Positions 12,072-22,854 of a stretch of 64,000 nucleotides of DNA are shown one piece after another. The notes under the pieces are model-generated. The model did not search any database, was not told where the DNA came from, and saw only the letters and a program-made list of their open reading frames with translations. A program made the position numbers and the translations under genes. This DNA comes from Athripsodes cinereus (taxonomy: Eukaryota > Arthropoda > Insecta > Trichoptera > Leptoceridae): assembly GCA_947579605.1 (NCBI GenBank), contig OX388325.1, forward strand, positions 10,597,572 through 10,661,571, given 5' to 3'. Position 1 is the stretch's first letter, and every line of letters starts with the position of its first letter.

Positions 12072-12123
12072 ATAATATCACACAATCATTCAACACATGT
12101 ATTGAATGATTGTGTGATATTAT
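12072..12123. repeat. Perfect 22-bp-arm palindrome
   Basis: Arms 12072-12093 and 12102-12123 are exact reverse complements (ataatatcacacaatcattc aa) around the loop cacatgta. Confidence 0.85.
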
Positions 12124-12261
12124 ATTGTACAAATCTAATGAAAAAGTTAACTTTTACCAAACTATGCACTTCCCTAAACAAATACATACACACGCACACA
12201 TATACTTTCAGATATCGTACTATAAAATTGTTACTAACTTCACTTCGAAAGGACAGTAAAG

Positions 12262-12300
12262 GATTTTTTTATTTATTTATTTATTTATTTAGGCAATTTA
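12262..12300 (-). repeat. (TTTA)n LINE tail
   Basis: ttttttatttatttattta and the following aggcaatttagcc look like the reverse of an (AAAT)n-tailed LINE end. Confidence 0.4.
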
Positions 12301-12527
12301 GCCAAATTTAGGGCTGATTGTGCCACTGAAGAACTAAATACATTTGGAAAAAACGAAATTGATCACAAAAATAAAAAAATATATCAAACAATTATAAATT
12401 CCCTCTTCACAGTTTCAAATAACTATCGGTAGATGTCCATCTGACCCAACGTGAGAAGGAACGCAATTTTGATTGGAAGATGTACGTACATCTGCCTACC
12501 TTTCTGATTGTAATTTTCTTCACCATT

Positions 12528-13066
12528 ATGGGGTGTTCACATTTGGCGAATATCGCCAGCCGAATTTCAAAATATAACGCCAGGCGAAAAAACAAAATTC
12601 GCCGTACGCCCATTGATCGTCACACCTGTTCACACAAGTCCACCGATATAGAAACGATCTGTCAGATGCGCTTTGATTTTGACACTGTTTTCAAAATGGC
12701 GTCGATATGGAGATCGCGAAGTGTTTATTTTTAGTCGAAAATGTTATAGTAGAGGTTATAAGGTGCCTTTTAATTAAGGAAACAAACGCCACAAACCAAC
12801 AAAAAAGATAACAGCTGTCACGAAGCGGGAAACATTATAAAATTTATAGGTTATAAAGCTTTTACCATAGACACAAACGCCGCGCATATCTGCGCATGTG
12901 CAAATCGTTCGATCGCCCGAGAAAGTTGGAAGGTGGTCAACTCGAGACGATATCGTTTCTACTGGTTTTTATCGTTTCAGACTAGCTGTCATTTTGTTCA
13001 CACGGTTCAAATGGCTGGCGATATTTTGGTGCCCTAGCGATATTCGCCAAAGTGAGAACACCACAT
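12528..13066 (+). mobile_element. G element, complete copy with TIRs
   Basis: The left end atggggtgttcacatttggc and the right end (gcgatattcgccaaagtgag then aacaccacat) form inverted repeats of about 33 bp; both inner edges carry gcgaatatcgcc. TA occurs at or next to both ends. It holds no transposase; small ORFs inside are not conserved. Related copies are at 9.6, 23.8 and 38.9 kb. Confidence 0.85.
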
Positions 13067-13100
13067 TACGGATAGGCAGACAAAAGATACATATTATTAT

Positions 13101-13311
13101 ATCCATGGTCTCTTCATCCCACAAGTGGGGTAGCCAGCAGACGAGTCGCATACAATAAACAAACAAGCTGTCCCCTCCGTGCATACAAAAAAATACGATA
13201 TTCAAAATGGGTGGCAAAACGTCATCGATAAATTTAAGATATAAAGTCCTTATTTTTCTCGCTCGAAAACTTACGGAAAAGAGTGGGAGATGAAGTATGC
13301 TGTCCATACAG
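13101..13311 (-). repeat. H element, near complete
   Basis: It runs from cccacaagtggggtagccag through aaatgggtggcaaaacgtca to cgaaaacttacggaaaagag tgggaga. It abuts a G element on one side and an S2 SINE on the other. Confidence 0.7.
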
Positions 13312-13332
13312 AATGCTCTTTATTGTGGCATT

Positions 13333-13513
13333 GATTTTTTTTAAAAATAGAAGATATATCTGGGTTTTGTTTGTTATAAACCCAAATACAACATTATACA
13401 CCTTTAACAGTAACCTACTAAAAGCTTGTGTCGTGAAAGGGGAGTTTGCCGGCACCTGGTATCGAACCACGGACCCCTTGTTCACGAGGCCGAGACTCTA
13501 CCTCCAGGCTAGT
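13333..13513 (-). mobile_element. S2 SINE, tRNA-derived
   Basis: In reverse it has the A-box region agcctggaggtagagtctcg, the B box tggttcgatacc, the body ctcccctttcacgacacaag, and an end in cccagatatatctt. The matching plus copy is at 29056-29222. Confidence 0.8.
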
Positions 13514-13940
13514 GACGAACTTTAAATATATTACATGCGGCAGCTAGTCCACTGGTTGTCCCATTTGTTGGAAGTTTATTTAGGTTAAAAGTAATAATAG
13601 TCAATAAGTTATAAAGTAAAAATATTATTATTGTGGGCATTTATGATGGGCAGATTAAGGGAACGAAGACACTATGAAATAAAAATAATACTCAATAAAA
13701 CATTATATGTAGGTATTATTATAATGTAACGTTATTTTTCGATATCTGGGGGGTCTAAAGAAGTGGTCTCCAACCCTCGATCCTGGGGTGAAGTGGCAAC
13801 GGGCTGCGTAAGGAATATGACGGTCAGTCGTTTTTTGTTGTGTCTTCTTATTCGATATTTAAATTTAAATAATGCAAATCTGTAAAATATTCCTTGACTT
13901 AACTGAAGAGATCATGAAATATTTACTAGACTACACTATA

Positions 13941-14189
13941 CTATACCATAACAGCATATCCCACAAACGGGATAGCCAGCAGACCAGCTGCAATAAATGT
14001 AATAAATATGCAAGCTGTTTTCTATGTACCTACCAACAAAAATTAAGACATTTATGATGGGTGACAAAATAATATCATCGCTGTAATTAAGGTGTAAAAT
14101 GTCTTTATTTTCTCGAACACCTGCTTTTTACTAGACACTCGAAAACTTACGGAAAATGGTGGGAAACCGATTCTTTGCCGGGTGCTGCA
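13941..14189 (-). repeat. H element, full length
   Basis: It covers the whole family from ataccataacagcatatccc to attctttgccgggtgctgc. The 32-bp tandem array starts directly after its head. Confidence 0.75.
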
Positions 14190-14196
14190 TTTTTTC

Positions 14197-14473
14197 AAAT
14201 TTATATACCTTTTCGAATGAAACATGTCAAATTTCCATACCTTTTCGTATTAAATATGTCAAATTTCTATACCTTTTCGAATGAAACATGTCAAATTTCC
14301 ATACCTTTTCGTATTAAATATGTCAAATTTCTATACCTTTTCGAATGAAACATGTCAAATTTCCATACCTTTTCGTATTAAATATGTCAAATTTCTATAC
14401 CTTTTCGAATGAAACATGTCAAATTTCCATACCTTTTCGTATTTAATATGTCAAATTTCTATACCTTTTCGAA
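14197..14473 (+). repeat. Tandem array, 32-bp unit with 64-bp higher-order period
   Basis: About 8.7 units of 32 bp alternate in two variants. Type A contains taccttttcgaatgaaacat; type B contains taccttttcgtattaaatat. Units start at 14197, 14229, 14261, 14293, 14325, 14357, 14389, 14421 and 14453 (partial). Confidence 0.95.
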
Positions 14474-14790
14474 AATCAGGCGGCGGGGGGGAGGAGGGTA
14501 GAAATTTAGAATGTAAAGGAAATTATATCCTGGAACCTGAGACCTTAAAAAAGATGCTCAGATGTTAACAATCAACTTTTCCCCCGAGAAGATAAAAAGG
14601 TTGAAGACCAATGGTATAGGGTACACAGATATGCTATAGGGAATCTATACTTGTCGTAAAAATCAAATAAATGTCATTTATTTAATGATATGGGACCAAC
14701 ACAGTTTTAAAATAGACACTTGGTGTGTATAAACATCAAGTTATAAATCTTCGCATACATATTGTATATTGTCTTGCTATATTATACTGT

Positions 14791-14872
14791 ATACCATCTC
14801 TTTATCTCCCACAAATGAGGTAGTCAGCAGACTACCTGCACATAATAAACATGCGAGTTGTCAACCAAACGT
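14791..14872 (-). repeat. H element 3' fragment
   Basis: ataccatctctttatctccc acaaatgaggtagtcagcag is a diverged H end; it is truncated near 14872. Confidence 0.55.
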
Positions 14873-14903
14873 TCAGATCTATCTTTTATTGTTTATTACA
14901 GAG

Positions 14904-15047
14904 TTCGCTGGCAGGCTGGAGATAGTCTCGTCATCATGCGTAAGAGGTGCGCAGTTTGATCCCAGGTGATGGAAAACTCCCCATTCACGACATAAGTTTT
15001 AGTTCCCTGTGAAAAATTGTTATGAACCCAAAAATACATCTTCAAAA
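14904..15047 (+). mobile_element. S2 SINE, diverged copy
   Basis: It shares gcaggctggagatagtctcg, the B box gtttgatcccagg, and ctccccattcacgacataag with the S2 copies at 13.4 and 29.1 kb. Confidence 0.65.
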
Positions 15048-15173
15048 AATGGCACGGAGAAGTCGACTGCCATATTAATCAACTGGCTTCATCTGGCTTT
15101 TGGATGACATAGTAACTGACATTCCTGTAACATTTATGGGTAAGGGAGGGTACAACCCTTAATGTAACTGGCT

Positions 15174-15378
15174 TCATCACTTGTGGGATATGTCATAATG
15201 GTAAAGATAGGCAGATAGGGATTCAGGACGAATGTCATTCCTCGTGATTAAGAGGTATGTCACTCGTCCTGAAAGCTTATCTGACGAAGAGGACAACCTA
15301 TATGTTTATTACATACAACAGTTGGTCTCCTAGATGTCTCAGCTTTGAAGGTTGCTTTGATGGTATAGATAAATAAGC
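15174..15378 (+). repeat. Two overlapping H fragments
   Basis: cacttgtgggatatgtcata atggtaaagatagg (15174-15212) is an H end. A second H piece follows, with gaggacaacctatatgttta at about 15290 and the end gatggtatagataaata near 15360-15376. Confidence 0.5.
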
Positions 15379-16199
15379 ACATGAATATTACAGTCTTAGT
15401 GAAGAAGACCTTAAAACTAGTAAAAAATAAAATACACCCATCTGCACTAATAATAAAATTAAAACAATAGGTTATGTTCATATGTATATCTTTCCCAGCA
15501 TACATATGTATCACCATATCACTTTACACATTATCATAGTATGCGGGTCTTAAAAATATCTTGCGTCACATAAAATGTACTCAGTCAAGTACCTACATAC
15601 TTAGTGTCTATTGTGAATCGGTGGGAATTAGGTTCGTGGAATTAAAGCATTCATAATTAAAATTTAACCAAACACATATACACAACTATACTATAACTTC
15701 ACGCCATATCTCTAGTGGAGTAGGCAAAGAGAACGAAACGCCATCCATCCTTATATTTATATTTTATACCTACTACTTTCATGGAAGCAACCATTTTTTG
15801 GGATATCTTATTACAAATCTCGAATGAATCAAGATCTCCTGTCTAAATGGCGCCGGAAGAATTAAGTTCAATACTATCGGCTGCTAGATACATAATATTA
15901 TAAAACTTAGAAGAAAAATCTCCGCCTATAACAGAAATCTTTCAAAAGTGGGGTTCACAATACCAGCTGTCTTTGTCTTATAGTAAGAAATTGCGGAGCT
16001 TACATAAATAGTTAAAGACCTATATTCCGTAGTCTCCAGGTTCAAGAAGAATGTGGTATTTTGTTTATTGAACTGAGGTCTTCTATAAATTATATTACCT
16101 ACCATTATTAAAATTTTATTAAACATTACTGTGAATGAACATCGGGGAATCAAGAGGTGTACAAATTGTGTTATCAAAAGGATGGGAATACCTACCTTC
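15379..16199. other. Gene-free; L-A terminus near 15692-15765
   Basis: cttcacgccatatctctagt ggagtaggcaaagagaac at 15708-15745 is the reverse of an L-A 3' end. The remainder is unassigned AT-rich DNA. Confidence 0.45.
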
Positions 16200-16585
16200 T
16201 ATTATTGTTCTTAAACGGAATTCTTATGGGTCGCATCACCTGGCCGACAACATCTCGTGGATAAAGATTCCATCTCGATAGCCGACACGGATATTCTACC
16301 GTCCAGTAAAGTCTCGATACTCGGGGCAAGAATCGATAGCGCACTATCTATGGAGTCCCAAATCTCAAAGACGGTGAGCTCCGCATTTTACCACATTCTC
16401 GAAATACGCTCAGAGTCGAAAAACCTCACTCCTGATAGCATTAAAACATTAATCTCTGCTTTTGTGGTCTCTCGACTAGATAACTGCACCATACTATATA
16501 TAGTAGGACTGCCGCAAATTCAACTGAATCGCCTACAAATGGCATTCAATAGCGCTGCAAGATAAGGGTTGTCACATCACACCTT
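16200..16585 (+). pseudogene. CR1-like LINE reverse transcriptase, left part
   Basis: The plus frame from about 16257 reads LGARIDSALSMESQISKTVS, then LTPDSIKTLISAFVVSRLDN C, then LPQIQLNRLQMAFNSAAR. This is the familiar post-catalytic region of CR1/L2-type reverse transcriptases. The frame stops at 16563. About 18 residues expected before the LHWL motif are missing here. The LHWL motif appears at about 17665, after a foreign insert of about 1.05 kb. Confidence 0.75.
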
Positions 16586-17636
16586 TGTTTTTTTAAGCAC
16601 ATAATAAATTAATTATTTTCATTTGACATATCGTTTGACATGTCACAAGTACTTAAATTTTTACATTTGACTGATTTGTAGGTTAGGTTAGAGTAAATCT
16701 CGTGTTATTTTATGCAAAAGCACATTTATTGACAATCACTTCATTATCATATCATTTCTTGGGTGGGAAACTATACATATAATTACGTGAATATAAATAG
16801 AAAATTCACCACAGATTAGACAGTCATCTATTTAGGTTAGGTTTGGTCTCGTCCCCTTTTTGCGAGTGAGAGCTCGATGTGGAATCTCTGGACCATGTCT
16901 TCCTCGGTTGCCCAATAAGAGACTCTTATGACTTGTATTTTGAGATAACTGAAGTCCAGTGTCCGATCAACATGTCTTGCCTCTTGCACACGGATGCCCT
17001 CTCTGTATATCTCAAGATTTTGAAATCCGCCAAAAGAAATTTTATTATCTTATAAATTAATGCCTTAATATTACGTGACATCGTCTAAAAATATTGTACT
17101 TGGCACAAATCGTCCCACAAGGGACGGGTTGCCGTAATCTTATAAATAATAATAATAATAAATAGAAAATTCATAGATTTAATTTTGATGCGGTCACTTT
17201 ATCTGGATTTTAACCAAATAAGTAAATAAATAGTCAAAAAAGAATCAATGATAAATTTCGAAAACCACACACCTTTATATTCGTGTATATCAGGAGAGCA
17301 TAATTCCAAGTACGTATTTTATCATTTTATGCATGCCATAGTGAGAGTATTTCTGTCATAAATACTCTCCATACTTTGTCGCATAGCTTGGTAATTATAA
17401 TAGTTATTTTACATTGTTTTATTGTTATAACATTTATATTCTCACATAGATAGATAGATGGATAGATTAATAAAAATGTAAGTAAGTGAAATTTATATAA
17501 CAATAACAAACAGTCTTTGGTGGAATCAGATAGTCGGCAAAGTAATAAACCTACCATATATTGTAAAAAATGGATATCAACTTTAGCCTCCACAATTGCG
17601 AAATTTCAATTATAACATCGACTTATCCGATATGAA
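16586..17636. other. Insert splitting the CR1-like LINE
   Basis: It separates the two halves of one LINE ORF. It holds a jockey-like LINE end (16830-17165) and AT-rich DNA with a gatagatagatggata run near 17450. Exact insert limits and duplications were not resolved. Confidence 0.5.
16830..17165 (+). pseudogene. LINE C-terminal zinc-knuckle remnant with (AAT)n tail
   Basis: The plus frame reads CDVESLDHVFLGCPIRDSYD, a C..H..C-type knuckle typical of the last part of jockey/R1-type ORF2 proteins. ILKSAKRNFIIL and a stop follow, then tcccacaagggacgggttgc and an (AAT)n tail. No RT domain is present. Confidence 0.6.
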
Positions 17637-18025
17637 ACTTGATTTAGGATAAACAAAGAGTTACACTGGTTGAGAATCCCAGAGAAAGAAGAGTTCAAAC
17701 TGTGCCTCACGGTTCACAAGGCCTTGAACGGCACAGCACCTCTATGTCTCGCTGAGTTCTGTCTCCTCGACGAAACTAGGAGACGACCACTGCGATCAAC
17801 TTCCACCGCTGTCAACAAACTTGTAGAACCCAACAGGGCAAACACTTCCAAATTCGCAGAGAGGAGCTTTAGCGTTGCGAGATCAACTGCCTGAAACCGA
17901 TTACCAGCGGATTTAAGACAGAACCAGCCCACTGCAACGTTCAGGAGTAAGCTGAAAACGCTTCTTGCGATGGTCACGGATCATTAAACGGGTCAATATA
18001 AAAATTGTCTTTATTATTATTATTT
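17637..18025 (+). pseudogene. CR1-like LINE, right part and 3' end
   Basis: The frame reads INKELHWLRIPEKEEFKLCL, KALNGTAPLCLAEF and EPNRANTSKFAERSFSVA, with a TGA at the position where the 35.8-kb copy has Trp (NRLPADLRQNQPTATF follows). Next to the KLKTLL motif, nine codons present at 35.9 kb (FKKSHGALE) are deleted. It ends gatggtcacggatcattaaa, then (ATT)n. It is the continuation of 16200-16585. Confidence 0.8.
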
Positions 18026-18149
18026 TGAAAATGTACAGTAAGAATAGTATACTATAAAATGGGCAAACAATGTAATTCTCGTCTCCAGCAGGAACGGTAA
18101 GATAGAATCCCAGTAAAGACAAGTATGGAAATTATGGAAGAATAAAAAT

Positions 18150-18222
18150 TCTGTGTTTATCACACGCAATTAGTCCACTGCCTACCCCACTTAAGGGATA
18201 TGCCATGATGGTATAGATAAAA
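18150..18222 (+). repeat. H element 3' fragment
   Basis: ctgcctaccccacttaaggg atatgccatgatggtataga marks the H end with the tail start. Confidence 0.6.
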
Positions 18223-19043
18223 ACTAAAAAAGAAAATAAGTACATGCGTGCAAATTATCTTAAATAGTCTACGCATTTTCATTCATACCTTATCCTATTC
18301 CAATTGCATTTATAATCCGGTCTCTCGTTATGAATGATAATATTACATTTAATAATAATTATATGTTTGTATGTAGGCAGTTGTGATACAAAAGTACAAA
18401 CAACAACAACACAGTAAACAGTCACGTGGGAGACTTAGACTAATAATGATTTATCTTCACAACATTAATAGAATCAATGGCTATATACTCACTACGCGTA
18501 TCTTACAAAAAATAAACAGTCACAGACAAATTAGTATTAATTATGTTTCCAACTGTGAAATGGGATAATCACAATCACAAATTATTTATCCACATTAGGC
18601 ATATCTTAGATCACGTCGGGGTCACCACTGAAGCGGGTAAGGATATTATCCTTAACGCTTGTTCAGGACGATGTCCTGCCTCCTTCGTCACTGACGAAGA
18701 TACATTATTTTATCAGAAGGAAAAAGAGAGAATTGTCTTACCAGGTAAAATGATCACTCGATTAATGGCTTTATACATTTATTAAATTAACTAAATGGTA
18801 AATCACAATTGGTTTAACACAACGAGACTCGAAGAAAGAAGGAAGTGATTCGCGCTACTCGCGCTAGTAAAGTTCCGCACCTGTGGAGATCCCGAAAGAG
18901 ACTGATTCCACAGGGGCCTCCAGGGCGGAGGTCAGTCCCTGGTAACAATACTTTATGCATTGTCACCAGGACTGTTTCATTTGTGATAACAATTAAGGAG
19001 GTATCACACCCACTACAATATCATCAGAAAAGAAAACTATATT
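18223..19043. other. Gene-free; GC-richer patch at 18610-18960
   Basis: Within AT-rich DNA, 18610-18700 (cgtcggggtcaccactgaag; caggacgatgtcctgcctcc) and 18850-18960 (cagggcggaggtcagtccct) are GC-rich. They look like parts of an old retroelement, but no family or exon could be assigned. Confidence 0.35.
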
Positions 19044-19125
19044 TTACTTTCCCTCACGCCGTATCCCAAGTGGGTTAGACAGAGAGAACGGAATACCATA
19101 TAGAATAACTGTCCTTACATACTGT
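19044..19125 (-). repeat. L-A LINE 3' terminus
   Basis: cctcacgccgtatcccaagt gggttagacagagagaacgg is the L-A end in reverse. Confidence 0.6.
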
Positions 19126-19145
19126 ATGTTAGAGAATTATGCACT

Positions 19146-19320
19146 TTATTTATTTATTTATGGATATTAACGGCCTAAGGCTTTTACATATTTAAACTCT
19201 GTATACATACAATACATGTGTACAAAGGAATGATTTAAAAAAAGACACAAAACAATATAATACAAAATAGGAGTTGAACAACAGTGTAACATTAATAGGT
19301 AAGCATAAAAATATAAATCA
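19146..19320 (-). repeat. LINE 3' UTR with (TTTA)n
   Basis: It begins tttatttatttatttatgga tattaacggcctaaggctt, the reverse of the (AAAT)n-tailed end at 45.35-45.42 kb (aaaaggctttggccgtaaat). Low-complexity 3' UTR follows. Confidence 0.5.
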
Positions 19321-20176
19321 ATCAATATTGAAACCAACTGCCTTCAAGCCTGCGAGAAGAGGCAAATGTAGAGGGTTTCAGAAAGAAGCTGAAGACACTT
19401 GCGTTGGCTGGGAGATTGAGAGAACGCCTTTTAGTTCTAGTTATGAATAAACAGCGCTCAAAGAACAAAATTGTCTCAACATTTACTTCTGTTTTTTAGT
19501 TTCACTCTCTTTTCTGTGTTTGACAAGCTTTTTTCACCTACTTCCAACGATCTTCTTTTTTACATTAATCAGGAACAGTCTGAAGTTTCCGAAAAGGATT
19601 CCTGCCAGTTATCAGGTTCCAAAAATACGAAAAAGTATAAAAAGCAACTAAAAATAGAATCGTCAAAATTATGCTGAACATCAAGCAACACAAACTAAAT
19701 ATCTATAATTTTTATTATTTTATTTATTTATTTAGAAATTTCATTTTAATATAATTTATGTGAACATTTTCTATTTTCTAATCTTAATACTATTTTTGAC
19801 TATAATATTTACTTATATCAATTTTTTTGTATAAAATAGAAAAAAGAAAAAAAATCCTTTAGAACTTCTCTCTCACATGCAATATATACAATCTCCGAAA
19901 TGACAAAATATTCTTAGAAATAGTTGGAAAGATTTTCATACACATAGTAGCTTTTTTTTAAATTGGAAACATTTCAATAAATACGAGTATCTCTGATTAT
20001 TGTAAGATACATGTTCTCAACATTATAGCCATCTAAGTACTAATATGTAGGAATAACGACCTATAGTATACTTAATAATATTATTATTATTGGGTATATG
20101 TGTACCGCGTTGCTGCTATGTCACCGAGTGAACTAAGTGTGGGTAGGACTACTAGTCAATTATTGCAAATAATAAT

Positions 20177-21544
20177 GGAAGTGTCTAAAAAGCCGCTAGC
20201 GGTTGTTTAGTACTGGGGACTAAATTGCCGGCAATGCGCGCGCATCATTTTTCTGTCAAGTAAATCACATTTTTTACTAAATAAGGATCACACAGAATTC
20301 TATATTAAACCGTAGTGAGACTAGTTTTAAAGATGTTAACTTAGTGATTATGTAATTTTAAGTACATTAATTAATTAACAATAAGAACAGTTTTTATGTA
20401 CTTAATTATAAGTGCTTAAGCACCAAATAGTACACTACATTTTTATTTACAAACCTACTTAGGAGAATCTCATACATGATAGGGTTGCATCTGTGTAAAG
20501 AAGAATTATTGGAATCACTGAGAGAACATTAATTATATTACGTGAAACATACTTACTCCAAACTTGTTAATCTGAAAAATAAAAGGGAAACTTATTTCAT
20601 CATCACAGGATGTGTTTATCATTACGGTTAGATACCTACTATAGAAAAAGAAAAATGTATCACATACAATTTGAAAGACCTTTGATCCCTTGCAAGGTAG
20701 GCAGAGAGAGTCGAATACCACACATTCCAATCCCTACATACACACTGTATAGGAATAATAATAGCATTTGTCCAATGAAATATTACAAGGATTACATTGT
20801 AAATTTAATTAATAATAGAACCATATCTAGTTCATGATATATATGAAATCCTATCTAACTATACTCGAAAGTATCTAACAAGGGATACCCATGCTAGGTA
20901 TTTTATTTTATTTCATTTATTCTGTGTGGATCAAACAGTTGAAACAATAAGTATCTACACACATTAAAAAAACAACAATGAGGAGACCAATTGAGATCCC
21001 TCTTTTACCAAAATAATAATCATAAATTTCAGGTAGCTTATTAAATAAAAGAGACAGGAAGAATTAAAATGCTAAAACACATAAAAATATCTTAGAACAA
21101 TACAGGTATGGATTGGGTTAGTTGGAAAGAAATCACGCCTCTGCGATAAACTCGCCCTCTGTATATTGAGTGTAGGATTGTATTTGTTTTAAATGTATTT
21201 GTGTATGAATTTGCTTGTAATCAATGTCAGTAAAGAATAAATAAATATATAAGTACATAGGTCTACAATTGAAGCTGCCATCAGGGTTCATAATAGAAAA
21301 TATTGGAGCCTTTGGCGAGTCGCCCGGTAGCTAGGACAAAAATAACCTTTCACTTCACCCAAACACAACACACGCATCAACCATAGCATCAACGCGCTAA
21401 TTGACAGTATTGTATTGTAGCTATCTTCACAATGTTTATAATGTGGCAACTAGCGGCAAACTAGCTATTTCATGTTTACGCTGCCGTCAGCGGCATTTTA
21501 GCAAATTAGACTATAGTGCCGCTAGCGGCACGCTAGACACTTCC
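20177..21544. mobile_element. Candidate DNA transposon bounded by inverted repeats
   Basis: The left end ggaagtgtctaaaaagccgc (then tagcgg) and the right end (gccgctagcggca, then cgctagacacttcc) are inverted. AATAATAAT lies directly outside both ends, a possible duplication but low in complexity. gccgctagcgg-type motifs recur inside the right end (about 21455-21530). No transposase ORF is present. A LINE tail (21104-21247) lies within it. Confidence 0.5.
21104..21247 (+). repeat. LINE 3' end with (AAAT)n
   Basis: gttagttggaaagaaatcac and gcgataaactcgccctctgt match the copies at 26.6 (minus) and 37.8 kb (plus), followed by gtcagtaaagaataaataaa. Confidence 0.65.
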
Positions 21545-21837
21545 AATAATAATACAATGTATATAGGCCCTGCTAACAATACTTTTATCTTTTATGAACC
21601 TATTTCAATACAATGTTTTCATTCATATAATATGGGTGAATGAATTGTAACAATTTAGTGAATGGCAGACCATGCCACACTTGGAATATCCGCTGTTCCC
21701 TGTCGCATGCACTTTGGAGGATGTTTTTGACGCATCTCCGCGTGCTGTGCGTTTCGCACAGTACCTACTGGAGATCAGTTGGATTGATTTTCTGGGTTTC
21801 GACTCGAAATATAAATAAATAGTAAACCTCAAGACAG

Positions 21838-22057
21838 TTGGCCAAAAGGAGCACTGTTTTTCCGTCCGCAAGGGTTCCGTCGGTTCGGACGTCCCTCTTT
21901 CACAATACACTGTTCCTACGACAGCGACATCAAAACGCAGGGAATATCGTGGAAAGAGATGCCGCGATTGGTACAGAGACGCTCTGAATGGAGGAGACTG
22001 GTTTCTACCTTGTGCTCCCGAGACGAGCGTTGAGGGCGATGATGATGATGATGATGT
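21838..22057 (+). pseudogene. L-C LINE 3' coding end with (GAT)n tail
   Basis: It is a second copy of the 29.3-29.6 kb LINE end, including gacgctctgaatggaggaga (SEWRRLV in translation), ctggtttctaccttgtgctc, and a (GAT)n tail at 22038-22057. The long minus-strand ORF across this region is an antisense shadow. Confidence 0.7.
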
Positions 22058-22079
22058 AAACTCATCGAACTCATTGAAT

Positions 22080-22226
22080 TTTAAATGTAAAATGTCTTTA
22101 TTTTTTTTACACCAGCTGTCTTTCAAAGGACATTCCAAAACTCACGGAAAAGAAAGGGAAACAAATTCATTGCCGGATGCTCTATTGGCTACCTTACTTG
22201 TAGGGAATACCGTGATGGTATTACTA
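22080..22226 (-). repeat. Rearranged H element
   Basis: aaatgtaaaatgtctttatt and cattccaaaactcacggaaa are the H head in reverse, ending cattgccggatgctc. This is joined to an H 3' end in the other orientation (cttgtagggaataccgtgat ggta). Confidence 0.55.
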
Positions 22227-22230
22227 TCCA

Positions 22231-22292
22231 TTACTATCAGTTAAAATCTATTGTGCAATATATTTTATACAATAGATTTTAACTGATAGTAA
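22231..22292. repeat. Perfect 24-bp-arm palindrome
   Basis: Arms 22231-22254 and 22269-22292 are exact reverse complements (ttactatcagttaaaatcta ttgt) with a 14-bp loop. It sits directly after an H end. Confidence 0.85.
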
Positions 22293-22573
22293 CAGATAGA
22301 TAGATTATTGAAACCGGCCATAAATGAATGAATGAATAGATTGTTGCACCTGTGTTTCAGTGACTATAATATGTACCTACCTAATAAGTTACATGTTGCA
22401 CTACCCATTGGCAGTACCTTCATTTTAATATACCTAATGTGGGAGAACTTGTATTACAACCTGTCGCTTATAAGGAACAACAAGCTGTGATACTATTGAG
22501 TACTAATAATACAGAAATACATGCATACATACTAAAGTCTGTTTAACGATATGATTTTGAAAAGAATTTTTTT

Positions 22574-22768
22574 TCATGGGTTGACCATGCAGATCAAATT
22601 CTCAAGGAAGGTCGTGTGTTGAGTAAAAGAAATCAACCTGCGTGCATGAGAGATTGTATAAATGTAGAAGAAACGAAAGAAGTATGTAAGGACAGATCTA
22701 TATGGCGTTCCGTTCTCTCTGCCTACCCCACTTGGGATACGGCGTGAGGAAATATATAATATAGTAGT
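22574..22768 (+). pseudogene. L-A LINE 3' end
   Basis: The plus frame gives WVDHADQILKEGRVLSKRN and CMRDCINVEETKEVCKDRS, then ctctgcctaccccacttggg atacggcgtgagga. Compare PRTTWLDYVYQILEDDRV in the 5.0-kb copy. Confidence 0.75.
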
Positions 22769-22854
22769 AGTTTTTTACAAATGTTGATGGAACCATTACA
22801 ACTCCAAGCCAATGCGATCACAGAAGGATTTAAAAATAAGTGGTGAAAAAATGA

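Noticed and set aside
12969..13307. 112-codon minus-strand ORF
   Set aside because: It spans the junction of a G element and an H element, so it cannot be a conserved gene.
13283..13525. 80-codon ORF across the S2 SINE
   Set aside because: It runs antisense through S2 and into an H element; translation of repeats.
13752..13790. hAT end (gtggtctccaaccctcg)
   Set aside because: No TIR partner or duplication; too short to support.
14197..14473. CRISPR-like array
   Set aside because: The 32-bp units are directly adjacent with no unique spacers, and the window is eukaryotic; it is a tandem satellite-like array.
20540..20575. 15-nt minus-strand microexon (tttttcag, 15 nt, gtaagt)
   Set aside because: Splice signals look good, but entering in phase 1 from the exon at 35329 gives an immediate TAA. 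Without transcript data it is most likely chance.
21623..22138. 171-codon minus-strand ORF
   Set aside because: It is antisense to the L-C LINE end (21838-22057) and runs through an H fragment; it has no motif of its own.
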